Positions 8,170 through 16,488 of a stretch of DNA of 64,000 bases are shown piece after piece. Every line of letters starts with the position of its first letter. Within the stretch, counting starts at the first letter, position 1. The position numbers and the translations under genes are program-made. The notes beneath the pieces are model-generated. The model saw only the letters and a list, made by a program, of their open reading frames with translations. It did no database searches and was not told where the DNA came from. Origin of the DNA: Phycisphaerae bacterium (GTDB lineage: Bacteria > Planctomycetota > Phycisphaerae > Phycisphaerales > UBA1924); assembly GCA_014192545.1 (NCBI GenBank), contig BJHL01000004.1:124001-188000 (forward strand). The letters are read 5' to 3'.

Positions 8170-8670
8170 ATGAACCACCTCATCAAACTCGCCGTCCCCG
8201 CGCTCCTCGCAGCCACCCTCCTTACCGCCTGCGATAAATCCGGCGCGCCCAATTGGGGCACCGCCCCCACGCCCCCCGCCGGCGCAAGTTTCCTCGACCC
8301 CGAATTCACCCCCGAGAGTGTCATTGCCGACGTCACCAGCAACCGCGGCGAAGAAGCCCAGCGCACCGCCGCCGCCACCTACAAAGACAAATGGATCCCC
8401 GACCCCGGCTGGCGCGGCTCCATCGAAAAAATCCACGAAGGCGACGGCAAAACCGTCTTCTGGATGCGCTACACCACGAGCGCCAACCCACTCACAGGCA
8501 GCTTCTACGCCGCCCTCGAAGTCCCCGTCAACGACCGCCAACCCAAAAAAGTCGACACCATCACCTTCACAGGCCGCATCCACGAAGTCCAAGTCATCAC
8601 CGCCGGCCCCACGCCGATCTACCAAGTGCTTGTCAAAGATGGCAAAGTGGTAAAGGTCAACGACCAGTGA
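8170..8670 (+). CDS. Lipoprotein, function unknown
   Basis: The 166-residue protein has a lipoprotein signal peptide with lipobox LLTAC (Cys21) at the end of MNHLIKLAVPALLAATLLTA. The mature part is a small alpha/beta or beta domain (KIHEGDGKTVFWMRYTTS, GSFYAALEVPVNDRQPKKVDTITFTGRIHEVQVITAGP) that I do not recognise. It has its own promoter-like sequence. It is followed by 79 bases before a convergent minus-strand gene. Confidence 0.7.
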   Translation: MNHLIKLAVPALLAATLLTACDKSGAPNWGTAPTPPAGASFLDPEFTPESVIADVTSNRGEEAQRTAAATYKDKWIPDPGWRGSIEKIHEGDGKTVFWMRYTTSANPLTGSFYAALEVPVNDRQPKKVDTITFTGRIHEVQVITAGPTPIYQVLVKDGKVVKVNDQ

Positions 8671-8749
8671 TCGCGAGACTCTCGCAGACCTCAACCCTGT
8701 TGATTCGCGCACCGTTCGCCCAAAGGTGCTGACATACGAATCCAACTCC

Positions 8750-9367
8750 TCACGATTTCGACTTCAGGACAGCCTTCAACCGCGGCCCGGGCGATATCTT
8801 CCGATCCTCACTCATCGTCCACTGCTCAAACCCCTCACTATCAAACCACCAGCCGTTCGCCGGATGCGCATCGCCTTCCGCACCATCGTCGCTTGCCACC
8901 GCAGCGAATCCCTTCAATAAGAGCTTGAATGATTCTCGTACCTCCGCTGCGTCATTGATAATCGCGAATATCACCATGAACTTGTCATACTGCAAGACCA
9001 GCGTGCCAACACTGCCGACAAGCTCGGGGAAATTCCGCAAGTGCAACAACACGCCCGGTGCAGCATCCTTATGAGTTCCGCTGTACGCGACGACACCCGA
9101 ATCACCAAACTCGGTAAATTCGCCGTCATCACTAGCCTTGAGCGCCGCCGCTTTCGCAAGCTCCCACGCTTCAGCGATCTGCGCTGGCGTCAGTGAGTCC
9201 GCTTGCACCGATTCCCAAACTTCGCCCTGCTTGCGAAGCAGCATCGTGGTCCAACCAGGCAAGTCCTGCCGGCAGACTAACCCCTCGCATTCGCTAGGCT
9301 GCATGTCATACATCATGCACGTAAAGTCATTCGAAGCTGGTTTGCTCTTGCGTAGAAAATTCAACAC
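8750..9367 (-). CDS. Hypothetical cytoplasmic protein
   Basis: The 205-residue protein has no signal or membrane segment. It begins MLNFLRKSKPASNDFTCMMYDMQPSEC and contains LTPAQIAEAWELAKAAALKA, a helical segment, and LVLQYDKFMVIFAIINDAAEVRESFKLLLKGFA, an alpha/beta segment. I do not recognise the family. It ends 18 bases after the queF stop on the same strand, so the two could be co-transcribed (queF first). Confidence 0.6.
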   Translation of the reverse strand: MLNFLRKSKPASNDFTCMMYDMQPSECEGLVCRQDLPGWTTMLLRKQGEVWESVQADSLTPAQIAEAWELAKAAALKASDDGEFTEFGDSGVVAYSGTHKDAAPGVLLHLRNFPELVGSVGTLVLQYDKFMVIFAIINDAAEVRESFKLLLKGFAAVASDDGAEGDAHPANGWWFDSEGFEQWTMSEDRKISPGPRLKAVLKSKS

Positions 9368-9385
9368 CGACCACCTCCCTTTCTC

Positions 9386-9763
9386 TCACATCCACCTTCC
9401 CGGCACATCCCCCCCCCCCGCCCGAATCACGCTACGAATCCCGCCGCGTCCCTTCCAATCCGTGCGCACCAAAAGCCACTTCGCGTTCATCAGCTTCTGC
9501 AAGTCATCACGAATCGCATTCGTCACCGCCTCGTAATAAATCCCCTCGTTGCGAAAGCTCTGCAGGTACATCTTCAGACTCTTGAGCTCCACGCACACCC
9601 CCCCAACCTTCCCCCCTCGCGGCTCAAAAATCACCGTCACCGTCCCAAAGTCCGGCTGCCCAGTCTTCGGACACACACTCGTGAACTCCTCCGCAACATG
9701 CTCAATCACAAACGGCGACTCAGTAGGCGTAGGAAACGCTTCCAGCAACGAATAGTCAGGCAT
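9386..9763 (-). CDS. queF: NADPH-dependent 7-cyano-7-deazaguanine (preQ0) reductase QueF
   Basis: This 125-residue tunnelling-fold enzyme reduces the nitrile of preQ0 to the aminomethyl of preQ1 in queuosine tRNA biosynthesis. The catalytic Cys lies in FTSVCPKTGQPDFG and the Asp follows in the same segment. The substrate-specificity segment is CVELKSLKMYLQSFRNEGIYYE. The length fits the unimodular YkvM-type QueF, but the C-terminus after WKGRGGI is unusual. It includes a G11 run encoding AGGGD eight codons before the stop. ATG at 9763 is preferred over a TTG five codons upstream. An extended -10 (TGTTATACT) ends five bases before this ATG, suggesting a leaderless mRNA. Confidence 0.92.
   Translation of the reverse strand: MPDYSLLEAFPTPTESPFVIEHVAEEFTSVCPKTGQPDFGTVTVIFEPRGGKVGGVCVELKSLKMYLQSFRNEGIYYEAVTNAIRDDLQKLMNAKWLLVRTDWKGRGGIRSVIRAGGGDVPGRWM
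9409..9419 (-). repeat. G11 homopolymer inside the queF 3' coding end
   Basis: Eleven C on the plus strand (G11 in the coding strand) spell A-G-G-G-D near the QueF C-terminus. Loss or gain of one base would replace the final eight to ten residues and remove the stop at 9386. Confidence 0.85.
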
Positions 9764-9828
9764 GTGAAAGTATAACAACCCTTAAGAGCACAAGGCTCGC
9801 AGGCCCTCGAACCCACTCCCAAAAATGA

Positions 9829-9857
9829 AAAAACGCCAGGCCCAAACCCCAGCGTTT
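9829..9857 (-). terminator. Intrinsic terminator of glmS
   Basis: On the minus strand, 30 bases past the glmS stop, AAACGC and GCGTTT arms enclose a GC-rich loop with extra pairing (CTGG/CCAG). A T6 run follows. Confidence 0.7.
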
Positions 9858-9886
9858 CCATTGCACTTTCTTACTCCGTCACTTCT

Positions 9887-11716
9887 TCACTCAACAGTCA
9901 CACTCTTCGCCAAATTCCTCGGCTTATCCACATCATGCCCACGCAAAACCGCCGCGTGATACGCCATCATCTGCATCGGTACCACCGCCAGCAGCGGGCT
10001 CAGGCACTCAGGAATATCCGGAATGTACATCACATCCTCGGCATAGTGCTTGATCTCGTTGTCGCCCTCAGTCGCAATCGCAATCACGTGCCCGCCGCGT
10101 GCGCGAACTTCCTGAATGTTGCTCATCACCTTCTCATACTGCTTGCCGCGGTTCGCAATAAACACCGCCGGCATGCCTTCATTGATAAGCGCAATCGGCC
10201 CGTGCTTCATCTCCGCCGCAGGCATGCCTTCAGCGTGAATGTAACTGATTTCCTTGAGCTTCAGCGCACCTTCCATCGCCGTCGGATAGTTGTACCCGCG
10301 TCCCAAGAAGAGCCAGTTCTCGCGCTCGACATATCGCTCGGTGATCTGCTTCACCTGCGCATCCAGCGACAAAATCTGTTCCATCTTGTCAGGAATCGTG
10401 TTCAGTTGCCGCAGCAGATCACCGCAGTCATTCGCGCCCATAAAGCGCCGCCGGCCCAGCCACAACGCCATCATCGTCAGCACCGCAACTTGCCCCACAA
10501 ACGCCTTCGTGCTCGCCACGCCAATCTCAGGCCCCACGCGCAGATACACACCCGCATCCGTCTCGCGCGCCATCGTGCTGCCCACAACGTTAATCACGCC
10601 CATGGTCACCGCGCCGCGATCCTTCGCTTCCACCAGCGCCGCCAACGTGTCCGCCGTCTCGCCGCTCTGGCTCACCGCGATCGCCACCGTGTTTTCTTCA
10701 ATGATCGGATTGCGATACCGAAACTCACTCGCAAACTCGCTGGTGCTCGGAATCTTCGCCAGGTCTTCAAACAGGTACCGCCCAATCATCGCCGCATGCA
10801 GCGCAGTGCCCTGTCCCAGCAGCACCACGCGCTTGGTCTTCACCAGTTCCTTCGCATGGTCAGCTAAGCCGCCCAAAATCACGCGACCTTCATCGCTATT
10901 GAATCGCCCGCGGAACGTGTTCCGCAAAGCCTTGGGCTGCTCAAAAATTTCCTTCTGCATGAAGTGGCTGAACGCGCCCAGTTCAATCTCTTCCAGTTCA
11001 AGTTCAAGCTGATGAATCTTGTGCGTGACCGGCACATTATGAATCGTGCTCGTGCGGAATCCCTTCGGCGTGATCTTCACCACGTTGTAGTCATCCAGCA
11101 TGATCGCCTGACTCGTGTGACTGATGATCGCCGCCCCATCGCTCGCAACCACATACTCGCCATTACCCACGCCCACCATCAGCGGGCTGCCCTTGCGCGC
11201 CACCACCAGCGTCTCCGGCTCGCGCTCACAAATCACCGCAATCGCATACGCCCCAGTCACCTCTCGCAGCGCAGCCTGCACCGCCGATTCCAAATCCCCC
11301 TCATATAACTCGCCAATCAGCATCGCCAAAACTTCCGTATCCGTCTGGCTGCTGAACTTGTGCCCCTTCTCTTCCAGCAGCGTCTTCAGCGCCGCATAGT
11401 TTTCAATAATCCCATTGTGCACAACCGCAATCCCCACCCGGTCATCGCGATGCGGGTGCGCATTGAACTCCGTCACGCCCCCGTGCGTCGCCCATCGCGT
11501 GTGCACCAATCCCACCGTCCCGGGCTGCCCACCCATCGCCTCCAGCTTATCTTCCAAACTCGCCACGCGTCCAACCGCCCGCGTAATGATCAACTTCCCA
11601 TTGTGCAGCGTCGCCAACCCCGACGAGTCATACCCGCGGTATTCCAGCCGCTTGATCCCCTCGATCAGAATGTTCTGGCAGTGCTTCGAACCGACATAGG
11701 CAACAATGCCGCACAT
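9887..11716 (-). CDS. glmS: Glutamine-fructose-6-phosphate aminotransferase (isomerising)
   Basis: This 609-residue enzyme has exactly the usual length. It makes glucosamine-6-phosphate from fructose-6-phosphate and glutamine, the first step to UDP-GlcNAc. The start is ATG at 11716 because the N-terminal nucleophile Cys must follow Met directly (MCGIVAYVG); the open frame upstream is not coding. Domain 1 is the Ntn glutaminase (TRWATHGGVTEFNAHPH, NGIIENYAAL). Two SIS isomerase domains follow (LLGQGTALHAAMIGRYLFED with SQSGETADTLAAL; LFLGRGYNYPTAMEGALKLKE). The C-terminus is KSVTVE. AGGAAGGA lies upstream as Shine-Dalgarno. I saw no glmS ribozyme-like element upstream. It is monocistronic with its own terminator. 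Confidence 0.97.
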   Translation of the reverse strand: MCGIVAYVGSKHCQNILIEGIKRLEYRGYDSSGLATLHNGKLIITRAVGRVASLEDKLEAMGGQPGTVGLVHTRWATHGGVTEFNAHPHRDDRVGIAVVHNGIIENYAALKTLLEEKGHKFSSQTDTEVLAMLIGELYEGDLESAVQAALREVTGAYAIAVICEREPETLVVARKGSPLMVGVGNGEYVVASDGAAIISHTSQAIMLDDYNVVKITPKGFRTSTIHNVPVTHKIHQLELELEEIELGAFSHFMQKEIFEQPKALRNTFRGRFNSDEGRVILGGLADHAKELVKTKRVVLLGQGTALHAAMIGRYLFEDLAKIPSTSEFASEFRYRNPIIEENTVAIAVSQSGETADTLAALVEAKDRGAVTMGVINVVGSTMARETDAGVYLRVGPEIGVASTKAFVGQVAVLTMMALWLGRRRFMGANDCGDLLRQLNTIPDKMEQILSLDAQVKQITERYVERENWLFLGRGYNYPTAMEGALKLKEISYIHAEGMPAAEMKHGPIALINEGMPAVFIANRGKQYEKVMSNIQEVRARGGHVIAIATEGDNEIKHYAEDVMYIPDIPECLSPLLAVVPMQMMAYHAAVLRGHDVDKPRNLAKSVTVE

Positions 11717-12557
11717 AGCTTGAGTTTCCTTCCTCTTCGTCCATCCACTTCGCGGCGTAAACCTCGCCACGACAACATCCTAGCGGCCTAAACAGGGCAT
11801 GCAAGCCCGCCTCCGCCGCTGCTGACCCAACTCCATACAGATCGACCAAAACACATGTTCGGTGTTGTCAGATTCCAAACGCTACAAATCCCCAGCCCCA
11901 TTCTCTCCCAAACAACCCCTTGATTATCTCCGCAAACATCGTCTTTGCACCCCTCGACCATGGGAAAAATGCCCATCTGCCACGTCCGACAAGTTGGCAT
12001 TCACTTGACTTACACGCCGATACGTTTCTTCGCTCCGCAGGCTTGTGATCTTCGGGACTCAGCGTGCCACAACAGCGTCAGGACAGGGCTGCTCGTCGCA
12101 AGACAAGATGCCCAGGGTGATGCAGTGATCCACGGCGTGCTGAAGGGTTTGCCAGCTAAGACGTCCCCCGTTGGGCCACCATGCCCAGCCGCGTCTCTGG
12201 TCCAGCGAGCCGATAGTTTCTTTGCTATTGAAGAACCGGAGACACTCGACCTCTTGCTGCCAACCGCACGCGCCACTGGCAGGTTGAACCGCCATCCCAG
12301 ACACAATTCAACGCGCGACGCCTCCGCGCGCCGACTTTTCGCCCACCTGAGTGCCCCACTCTGGCCGGTGTCTTGAGCGAGCAACGCCCCGTGCGCTGTC
12401 CGCCCGAGTTGTCAGCCCTCGCTGCCAATGGATTGGTGAAAAGGACGCGGCGCTTTGGTGAATTATGCCCCGTACCCAGACCCGTACTCCGACCCGAACC
12501 CAGACCCGTACCTCCATTCGACAGTTCTCCTCCGCAGTCGGTGATTGGACCCAGCGA
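11717..12557. other. Gene-poor spacer upstream of glmS
   Basis: About 840 bases show no frame I can support. A minus-strand frame (12059-12304) has a plausible amino-acid mix (RRGWAWWPNGGRLSWQTLQH) but no recognised domain and no Shine-Dalgarno; it may be the remnant of a lost gene. The glmS promoter must lie at the left end of this spacer. Confidence 0.4.
12470..12513. repeat. Short tandem repeat of CCCGTA/CCCAGA units
   Basis: About seven imperfect 6-base units (CCCAGA, CCCGTA, CCCGAA) lie just upstream of the glycosyltransferase fragment. It is simple-sequence DNA; translated in frame it gives a meaningless RTQTRTPTRTQ string. Confidence 0.7.
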
Positions 12558-12930
12558 ATGACCGACGTCGTGCGCCCCTCGCGTGATGGCACGCTGGCGC
12601 AAGCCGCACCCGTCATCGATCCGGCAATCCGCCAAGGCAAAGCCATCAAAGGTGGCCTCGCCGTTCTCATCCCCGCATACAACGAAGGCACGTTCGTAGG
12701 CGAGACCATCAAGTCCGTCCTCGAACAATCCATCCCCGTCGATCAAATCATCGTCATCGACGTTTGCTCTACCGACAACACAGGCGAAGTCGCCCGCTCA
12801 TTCGGCGTGAACGTCATGCGTCCGCCCAAAAACTGCGGCAGCAAAGCCACCGCCCTCAACTTCGCCCTGCCGCACATCACCTGCGACTACACCCTCGCCA
12901 TCGACGCCGACACCACGCTCACGCAAGCAA
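12558..12930 (+). pseudogene. Truncated family 2 glycosyltransferase (N-terminal fragment)
   Basis: About 124 residues of a GT-A fold transferase are present. LAVLIPAYNEGTFVGETIKSV is the nucleotide-binding start. IIVIDVCSTDNTGEVARSFG and KATALNFALPHITCDYTLAIDADT end at the DxD metal site. A normal GT2 would continue at least another 100 residues. Instead the frame runs into transposase remnant sequence in another frame, so the gene is broken. ATG at 12558 is a likely original start. The protein cannot be active. Confidence 0.8.
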
Positions 12931-12936
12931 CGAGTT

Positions 12937-13152
12937 CAGCAGCAGGACCATGCGCGGCAACCACATCAACGGCCCCAATTGAAGATAGTGGGCTTCTGGG
13001 GCTACGCCAAGACCCGCACGACCCACTTCCGCGGCATGCACCCAAGCACCTTCTACCTCCACCTCAAGGAATGCGAGTTTCGCTTCAACCACCACCGCCA
13101 AGACCTGTACCATGCCCTCCTCAAACTCTGTCGAGAGAAACCGCTCAGCTAG
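12937..13152 (+). mobile_element. IS1595-family transposase remnant (C-terminal part, frameshifted)
   Basis: Two reading frames together match the C-terminal end of ISXO2/IS1595-type transposases: RTMRGNHING (ending about 12979), then after a frameshift FWGYAKTRTTHFRGMHPSTF, YLHLKECEFRFNHH and LYHALLKLCREKPLS with a TAG stop at 13150-13152. The N-terminal zinc finger and most of the DDE domain are missing, and no terminal inverted repeats were found. It sits exactly where the glycosyltransferase coding stops, consistent with an old insertion followed by deletion. Confidence 0.8.
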
Positions 13153-13235
13153 TCATGACCCTTTGCCAATCTTCACCACAACCAAACCACCCAAATTCCA
13201 CGGCGAGTACCATGCCCGCTTTCGGAGAAACACCA

Positions 13236-14126
13236 ATGAACATATTGACACTCGCTCAAGCCGCTCCGACCCCCACGCAACCTCTACCCACCACGCAAGC
13301 ACTGCAACAAGCCGCAGGAACTGAAACTTCCGGCTTCAGCACCGAACAAATCATGCGCCTCGTGGAAACCTACGGCATCCCCGTGGTCAAGGCGATCGTC
13401 ATTCTCATCGTCGGATGGATCATCGCTGGCTGGTTGAGCAAACTCGCCAGCAGTGCATGTCGCAAAGCCAAACTCGACGAGACTCTCGCTCGCTTCCTCG
13501 GAAACATCGTGCGATGGTTTGTCATCGCAGCCGTCGTCATCACGTGCTTAGCTTCGTTCGGCGTGCAAGTCGCAAGCCTGGTTGCAATCCTCGGCTCCGT
13601 CGGCGTCGCCATCGGCCTCGCGCTGCAAGGTTCGCTCAGCCACATCGCCAGCGGCGTCATGCTCCTCATCTTCCGGCCATTCAAAGTTGGCGACTTTGTC
13701 ACTGCCGGCGGCCAGACCGGGATCGTGCACGAAATCGGCTTGTTTTCCACAGCTTTGGACACGCCTGACAATCGCCGCATCATCGTGCCCAACGGTTCCA
13801 TCGTCAGCGGCGTGATTACCAACGCAACGTTCCACGACATGCGCCTCGCCGATGTCAACGTGCAGACCGATGGCGCAATCAGCATCGACTCGGCACGCAC
13901 ACTGCTCACGCAAACCGCCGCGAGCGTGCCCGGACGTGACGCCGCGAAGACGCCCGCCGTTGCGCTTACCAACATGGGCGCGGCGAACACGTACAACGTC
14001 TCGGTCTGGTGCAAAACCGCCGAGCTTGATGCTGTGAAAGAGCGACTGACCATCGCCCTCAACGGCGCAATCGGCGCAAAGGGCATGGCCCCGGCAGCAC
14101 CAGTGACACTGGTCAAGAACGTGTGA
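13236..14126 (+). CDS. mscS: Small-conductance mechanosensitive channel, MscS family
   Basis: The 296-residue inner-membrane protein starts at ATG 13236, eight bases after GGAGA. It has a short N-terminal segment and three membrane helices: about 42-62 (VKAIVILIVGWIIAGWL), 87-107 (WFVIAAVVITCLASFG) and the pore helix at 113-133. The pore helix is LVAILGSVGVAIGLALQGSLSHIASG, followed by FRPFKVGDFV and the MscS beta domain with DNRRIIVPNGSIVSGVITN. The length is like E. coli MscS (286). It opens under membrane tension to release solutes during osmotic downshock. A second mscS follows after 22 bases. Confidence 0.92.
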   Translation: MNILTLAQAAPTPTQPLPTTQALQQAAGTETSGFSTEQIMRLVETYGIPVVKAIVILIVGWIIAGWLSKLASSACRKAKLDETLARFLGNIVRWFVIAAVVITCLASFGVQVASLVAILGSVGVAIGLALQGSLSHIASGVMLLIFRPFKVGDFVTAGGQTGIVHEIGLFSTALDTPDNRRIIVPNGSIVSGVITNATFHDMRLADVNVQTDGAISIDSARTLLTQTAASVPGRDAAKTPAVALTNMGAANTYNVSVWCKTAELDAVKERLTIALNGAIGAKGMAPAAPVTLVKNV

Positions 14127-14148
14127 CGCGCAACCCGATGATACCTGC

Positions 14149-14964
14149 ATGGGTTTCATCATCGCGCAAGCAAATACATCGACATTGAAAACCTGGAGCG
14201 ACCGCGCAACTGAGTACGGCATTCCCGCACTCAAGGTTGTGCTGTTCATGGTTGTCGCGTGGCTGATTGCGCGGTGGGTGTCGATGCTCATCGAGCGCAG
14301 CATGGCACAGGCGCGCGTGGAGCGAAGTTTGTCGCGCGTTTTCTCTCGCGTGGCGCGATATGCGATTCTGCTGATCGCCGGGTTTGTTGCGCTAGGCATC
14401 TTCGGCATCAATACTGCGAGTTTTGTGGCGGTTTTGGGCAGCGTTGGTTTGGCGGCAGGAATCGCCGCCGGCTTGGCGGCGGGGTTTGCTTTGCAGAACA
14501 CGCTGGCGAATATCGCCGCAGGGCTCGCGCTGCAGATCACGCGACCTTACGAAATCGGGGACGTTGTACACATCGGCACGCAGACCGGAACTGTTGATGC
14601 ACTCACGCTTTTTGCCACGCGGCTGCGCGCTGATGATTCGCGACAGATCATGATTGCCAATGCACAGGTGCTGGCGGGGCCGGTTGAAAATTTGTCGCAC
14701 GAGCAGGCGAGCACGGTGGCGATTTCGCTGAGTGCGGCGGGCGGATCGGGCATTGACATGGTGCGAGACACGCTGCTGCAAGCGGCGAGCGGGGTGCGGG
14801 GACGCGTGGAGGGAGCACTGCCCAGTGCGGTGCTGCAAGGTGTGGACGATGGGCGTCAACAGTGGCACGTGAGTGTGCGCGTGAAGTCGGGCGAGACTGT
14901 GCGGGCGCGCGAAAGGTTGTTGCAGGCATGCAAGGAGGCGCTTGATCGGGGGCGCCTGGGTTAG
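14149..14964 (+). CDS. MscS-family channel paralogue with lengthened pore helix
   Basis: The 271-residue protein has the same architecture as its upstream neighbour: TM1 LKVVLFMVVAWLIARWVS, TM2 YAILLIAGFVALGIFGI and a beta domain with DDSRQIMIANAQVLAGPVEN. Its pore helix reads VLGSVGLAAGIAAGLAAGFALQNTLANIAAG. That is eight residues longer between the VLG and ALQ positions than the upstream paralogue or E. coli MscS, because an AxxG-type segment is repeated. The pore-lining Gly/Ala pattern is kept. Codon use shifts to more G-rich third positions than the genes to the left. The two genes probably form one transcript. Confidence 0.85.
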   Translation: MGFIIAQANTSTLKTWSDRATEYGIPALKVVLFMVVAWLIARWVSMLIERSMAQARVERSLSRVFSRVARYAILLIAGFVALGIFGINTASFVAVLGSVGLAAGIAAGLAAGFALQNTLANIAAGLALQITRPYEIGDVVHIGTQTGTVDALTLFATRLRADDSRQIMIANAQVLAGPVENLSHEQASTVAISLSAAGGSGIDMVRDTLLQAASGVRGRVEGALPSAVLQGVDDGRQQWHVSVRVKSGETVRARERLLQACKEALDRGRLG

Positions 14965-14971
14965 GCTATGA

Positions 14972-15025
14972 AACGACAACCTCCGCGTCTTGCGACACGG
15001 GGGATTGATCAAACAGCGGGCGTGG
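14972..15025 (-). repeat. Dispersed structured repeat, copy A (partial)
   Basis: The copy is defined by AAACGACAACCTCCGCGTCTTGCGACACGGGGG and, about 20 bases on, GCGGGCGTG (read on the plus strand). It shares the TTGC-loop hairpin and the flanking CGCCCGCT-type block with copies B and C, all in the same orientation. It lies just past the second mscS stop and could also terminate it. Only the hairpin half is recognisable. Confidence 0.6.
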
Positions 15026-15077
15026 GGTGGCCTGGCGATTGGTGTTTCACCGCGCTGGCCCCAAGTCGGTTGGAGTG

Positions 15078-15353
15078 ATGTTGGTGTCGGCGTGGCTAAC
15101 GTGGCTTATGGCTTTGTCCGAGGCTGCCAATGCGTGGTGGGGTGCCAACCAGATGCTCCCGATCGCGGCAAAGCAAGCCGGAGCACCCGGGGCTGCGGCC
15201 TGGCAGGAAGCCGTGGTCAAACTCTGTCATCTGCCAGCGGCACTGGGCCTGATCCTCTCGGTGACGCTGCTCATCATCGGCATCTTCAAACATCGCACTG
15301 CGACGGAATCGTCAGCCGCAGCAGGATCACCAACTCCGCCGCCGGTTCCTTGA
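15078..15353 (+). CDS. Small two-TM membrane protein, function unknown
   Basis: The 91-residue protein has two hydrophobic segments: MLVSAWLTWLMALSEAANAW at the N-terminus, possibly a signal anchor, and LPAALGLILSVTLLIIGIFKH at about 55-75. The tail is polar and Pro-rich. ATG at 15078 is preceded by TGGAG and gives a sensible signal anchor; an upstream in-frame GTG at 15027 is possible. I do not recognise the family. The following 306 bases contain no other gene, only the promoter of the PEP-CTERM gene. Confidence 0.5.
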   Translation: MLVSAWLTWLMALSEAANAWWGANQMLPIAAKQAGAPGAAAWQEAVVKLCHLPAALGLILSVTLLIIGIFKHRTATESSAAAGSPTPPPVP

Positions 15354-15541
15354 ACTCGTGGGTTTACGCTTTCCGTCCCATTGTGGTCTCCTGCCGAGGG
15401 CTGTCGTAGCAGCCATCCGGTCTGTTTACCCGGGAGGTCAGGGTGTCTCGGGTTATCGGACACACCGGCGACTGGGGAACCATCCCCAAACCCCGCATCT
15501 TCACATTGCGCAATCTTTGTGCGGATCGCTCAAGAAAAAGG

Positions 15542-15569
15542 TGGACAAAAGGGGCACGGAAGGTATATT
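15542..15569 (+). promoter_or_regulatory. Sigma70-like promoter of the PEP-CTERM gene
   Basis: TGGACA (15542-15547), a 16-base spacer and TATATT (15564-15569) lie about 90 bases upstream of the ATG at 15660. This leaves an 80-odd base 5' leader with GAGGAAG as Shine-Dalgarno at its end. This is the best promoter match in the window. Confidence 0.65.
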
Positions 15570-15659
15570 ACATCTGGCGGCATTTCCTGTGTTTGGCTGT
15601 AGCCATCCGGGAATTGCTGGCAAGGATCGCCGCCTACCGGTGGCAGAGAGAGGAAGAGC

Positions 15660-16448
15660 ATGAAGACTTCATTCGGTATTGCAGCTGTGGCTGCACTAGT
15701 GGCTGGTGCTGGTTCGGCGATGGCTGGCCCGTTGCTCGATGGCAGCTTCGAGAATCAGGCAGTTCTCCAGAACAACCCCTACGAGCTTCAGCCGAACGGC
15801 GAGAAGTGGGGCGCCAGCTGGGGCTATCCGAACTCGGGCTGGAGCTCGTGGCAGTACAACTTCTCCGGCGCTTGGGTCGGTGGTGCGATCGCACGCACCG
15901 AAGACTTTGCCGCTGGCTGGAAGCGGGCCCACACCGGTGATGTGTTCGGCATCATCAAGGATCGCCAGACCATGTCCCAGACGTTCACGGCGACCGAGAG
16001 CGGCATCGGCACGCTCTCCTGGTTCGACGCCAACCGCGCGGCGTGGCGTCAGGACGAATGGTTCGGCCGTCCGAACGACTACAGCGTCACCATCACCGAT
16101 TCGCTGGGCAACATGCAGCTGATCGGCAACTACTCGAGCGAGGTCGCGGGCGGCAACGATTATTCCTCACCTGTCGGCGACGGTTGGTGGACGACCGAGG
16201 GCAAGAGCACGTGGTTCGCCAAGAGCGGCACGGGCTTCACGATGGTCGCCGGTATGTCGTACACGCTGAGCTTCAACAGCCTCAGCCCGTTCTACGACAT
16301 CGTAGACGCGAACGGCAACATCACCGGCGTCGGCGTCGACGACCGCTCCACGTTCCTCGACGACATCAGCATGACGGTCATCCCCACGCCCGGCACGGCC
16401 GCGCTGCTGGGCCTTGGCGGTCTGCTCGCCGCCCGTCGCCGCCGCTGA
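15660..16448 (+). CDS. Secreted PEP-CTERM-type sorting-signal protein
   Basis: The 262-residue protein has a signal peptide (MKTSFGIAAVAALVAGAGSAMA). The beta-rich body resembles carbohydrate-binding or jelly-roll domains (LLDGSFENQAV, WSSWQYNFSGAWVGG, TMSQTFTATESGIGTLSWFDANR). The C-terminus is a sorting signal: IPTPGTAALLGLGGLLAARR is a PxP motif, hydrophobic helix and Arg cluster, the variant common in Phycisphaerae. Such proteins are exported and probably processed by an exosortase/archaeosortase-like enzyme, not seen here. FENQAV near the start is typical of proteins with a DUF642/PEP-CTERM-like jelly roll. It has its own promoter and terminator. Confidence 0.85.
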   Translation: MKTSFGIAAVAALVAGAGSAMAGPLLDGSFENQAVLQNNPYELQPNGEKWGASWGYPNSGWSSWQYNFSGAWVGGAIARTEDFAAGWKRAHTGDVFGIIKDRQTMSQTFTATESGIGTLSWFDANRAAWRQDEWFGRPNDYSVTITDSLGNMQLIGNYSSEVAGGNDYSSPVGDGWWTTEGKSTWFAKSGTGFTMVAGMSYTLSFNSLSPFYDIVDANGNITGVGVDDRSTFLDDISMTVIPTPGTAALLGLGGLLAARRRR

Positions 16449-16488
16449 GTTCGGTCGACTCTGACCTCACAACCTGCGTTCAATCCTC

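Noticed and set aside
9935-11012. Plus-strand frames opposite glmS
   Set aside because: They are Arg/His-rich mirror frames of glmS codons.
12059-12304. 81-codon minus-strand frame upstream of glmS
   Set aside because: Amino-acid mix looks plausible but there is no start signal, domain or neighbour support; kept only as a remark in the spacer entry.
12465-14126. Single 553-residue glycosyltransferase-MscS fusion protein
   Set aside because: The middle is frameshifted transposase sequence and mscS has its own Shine-Dalgarno and signal-like start at 13236.
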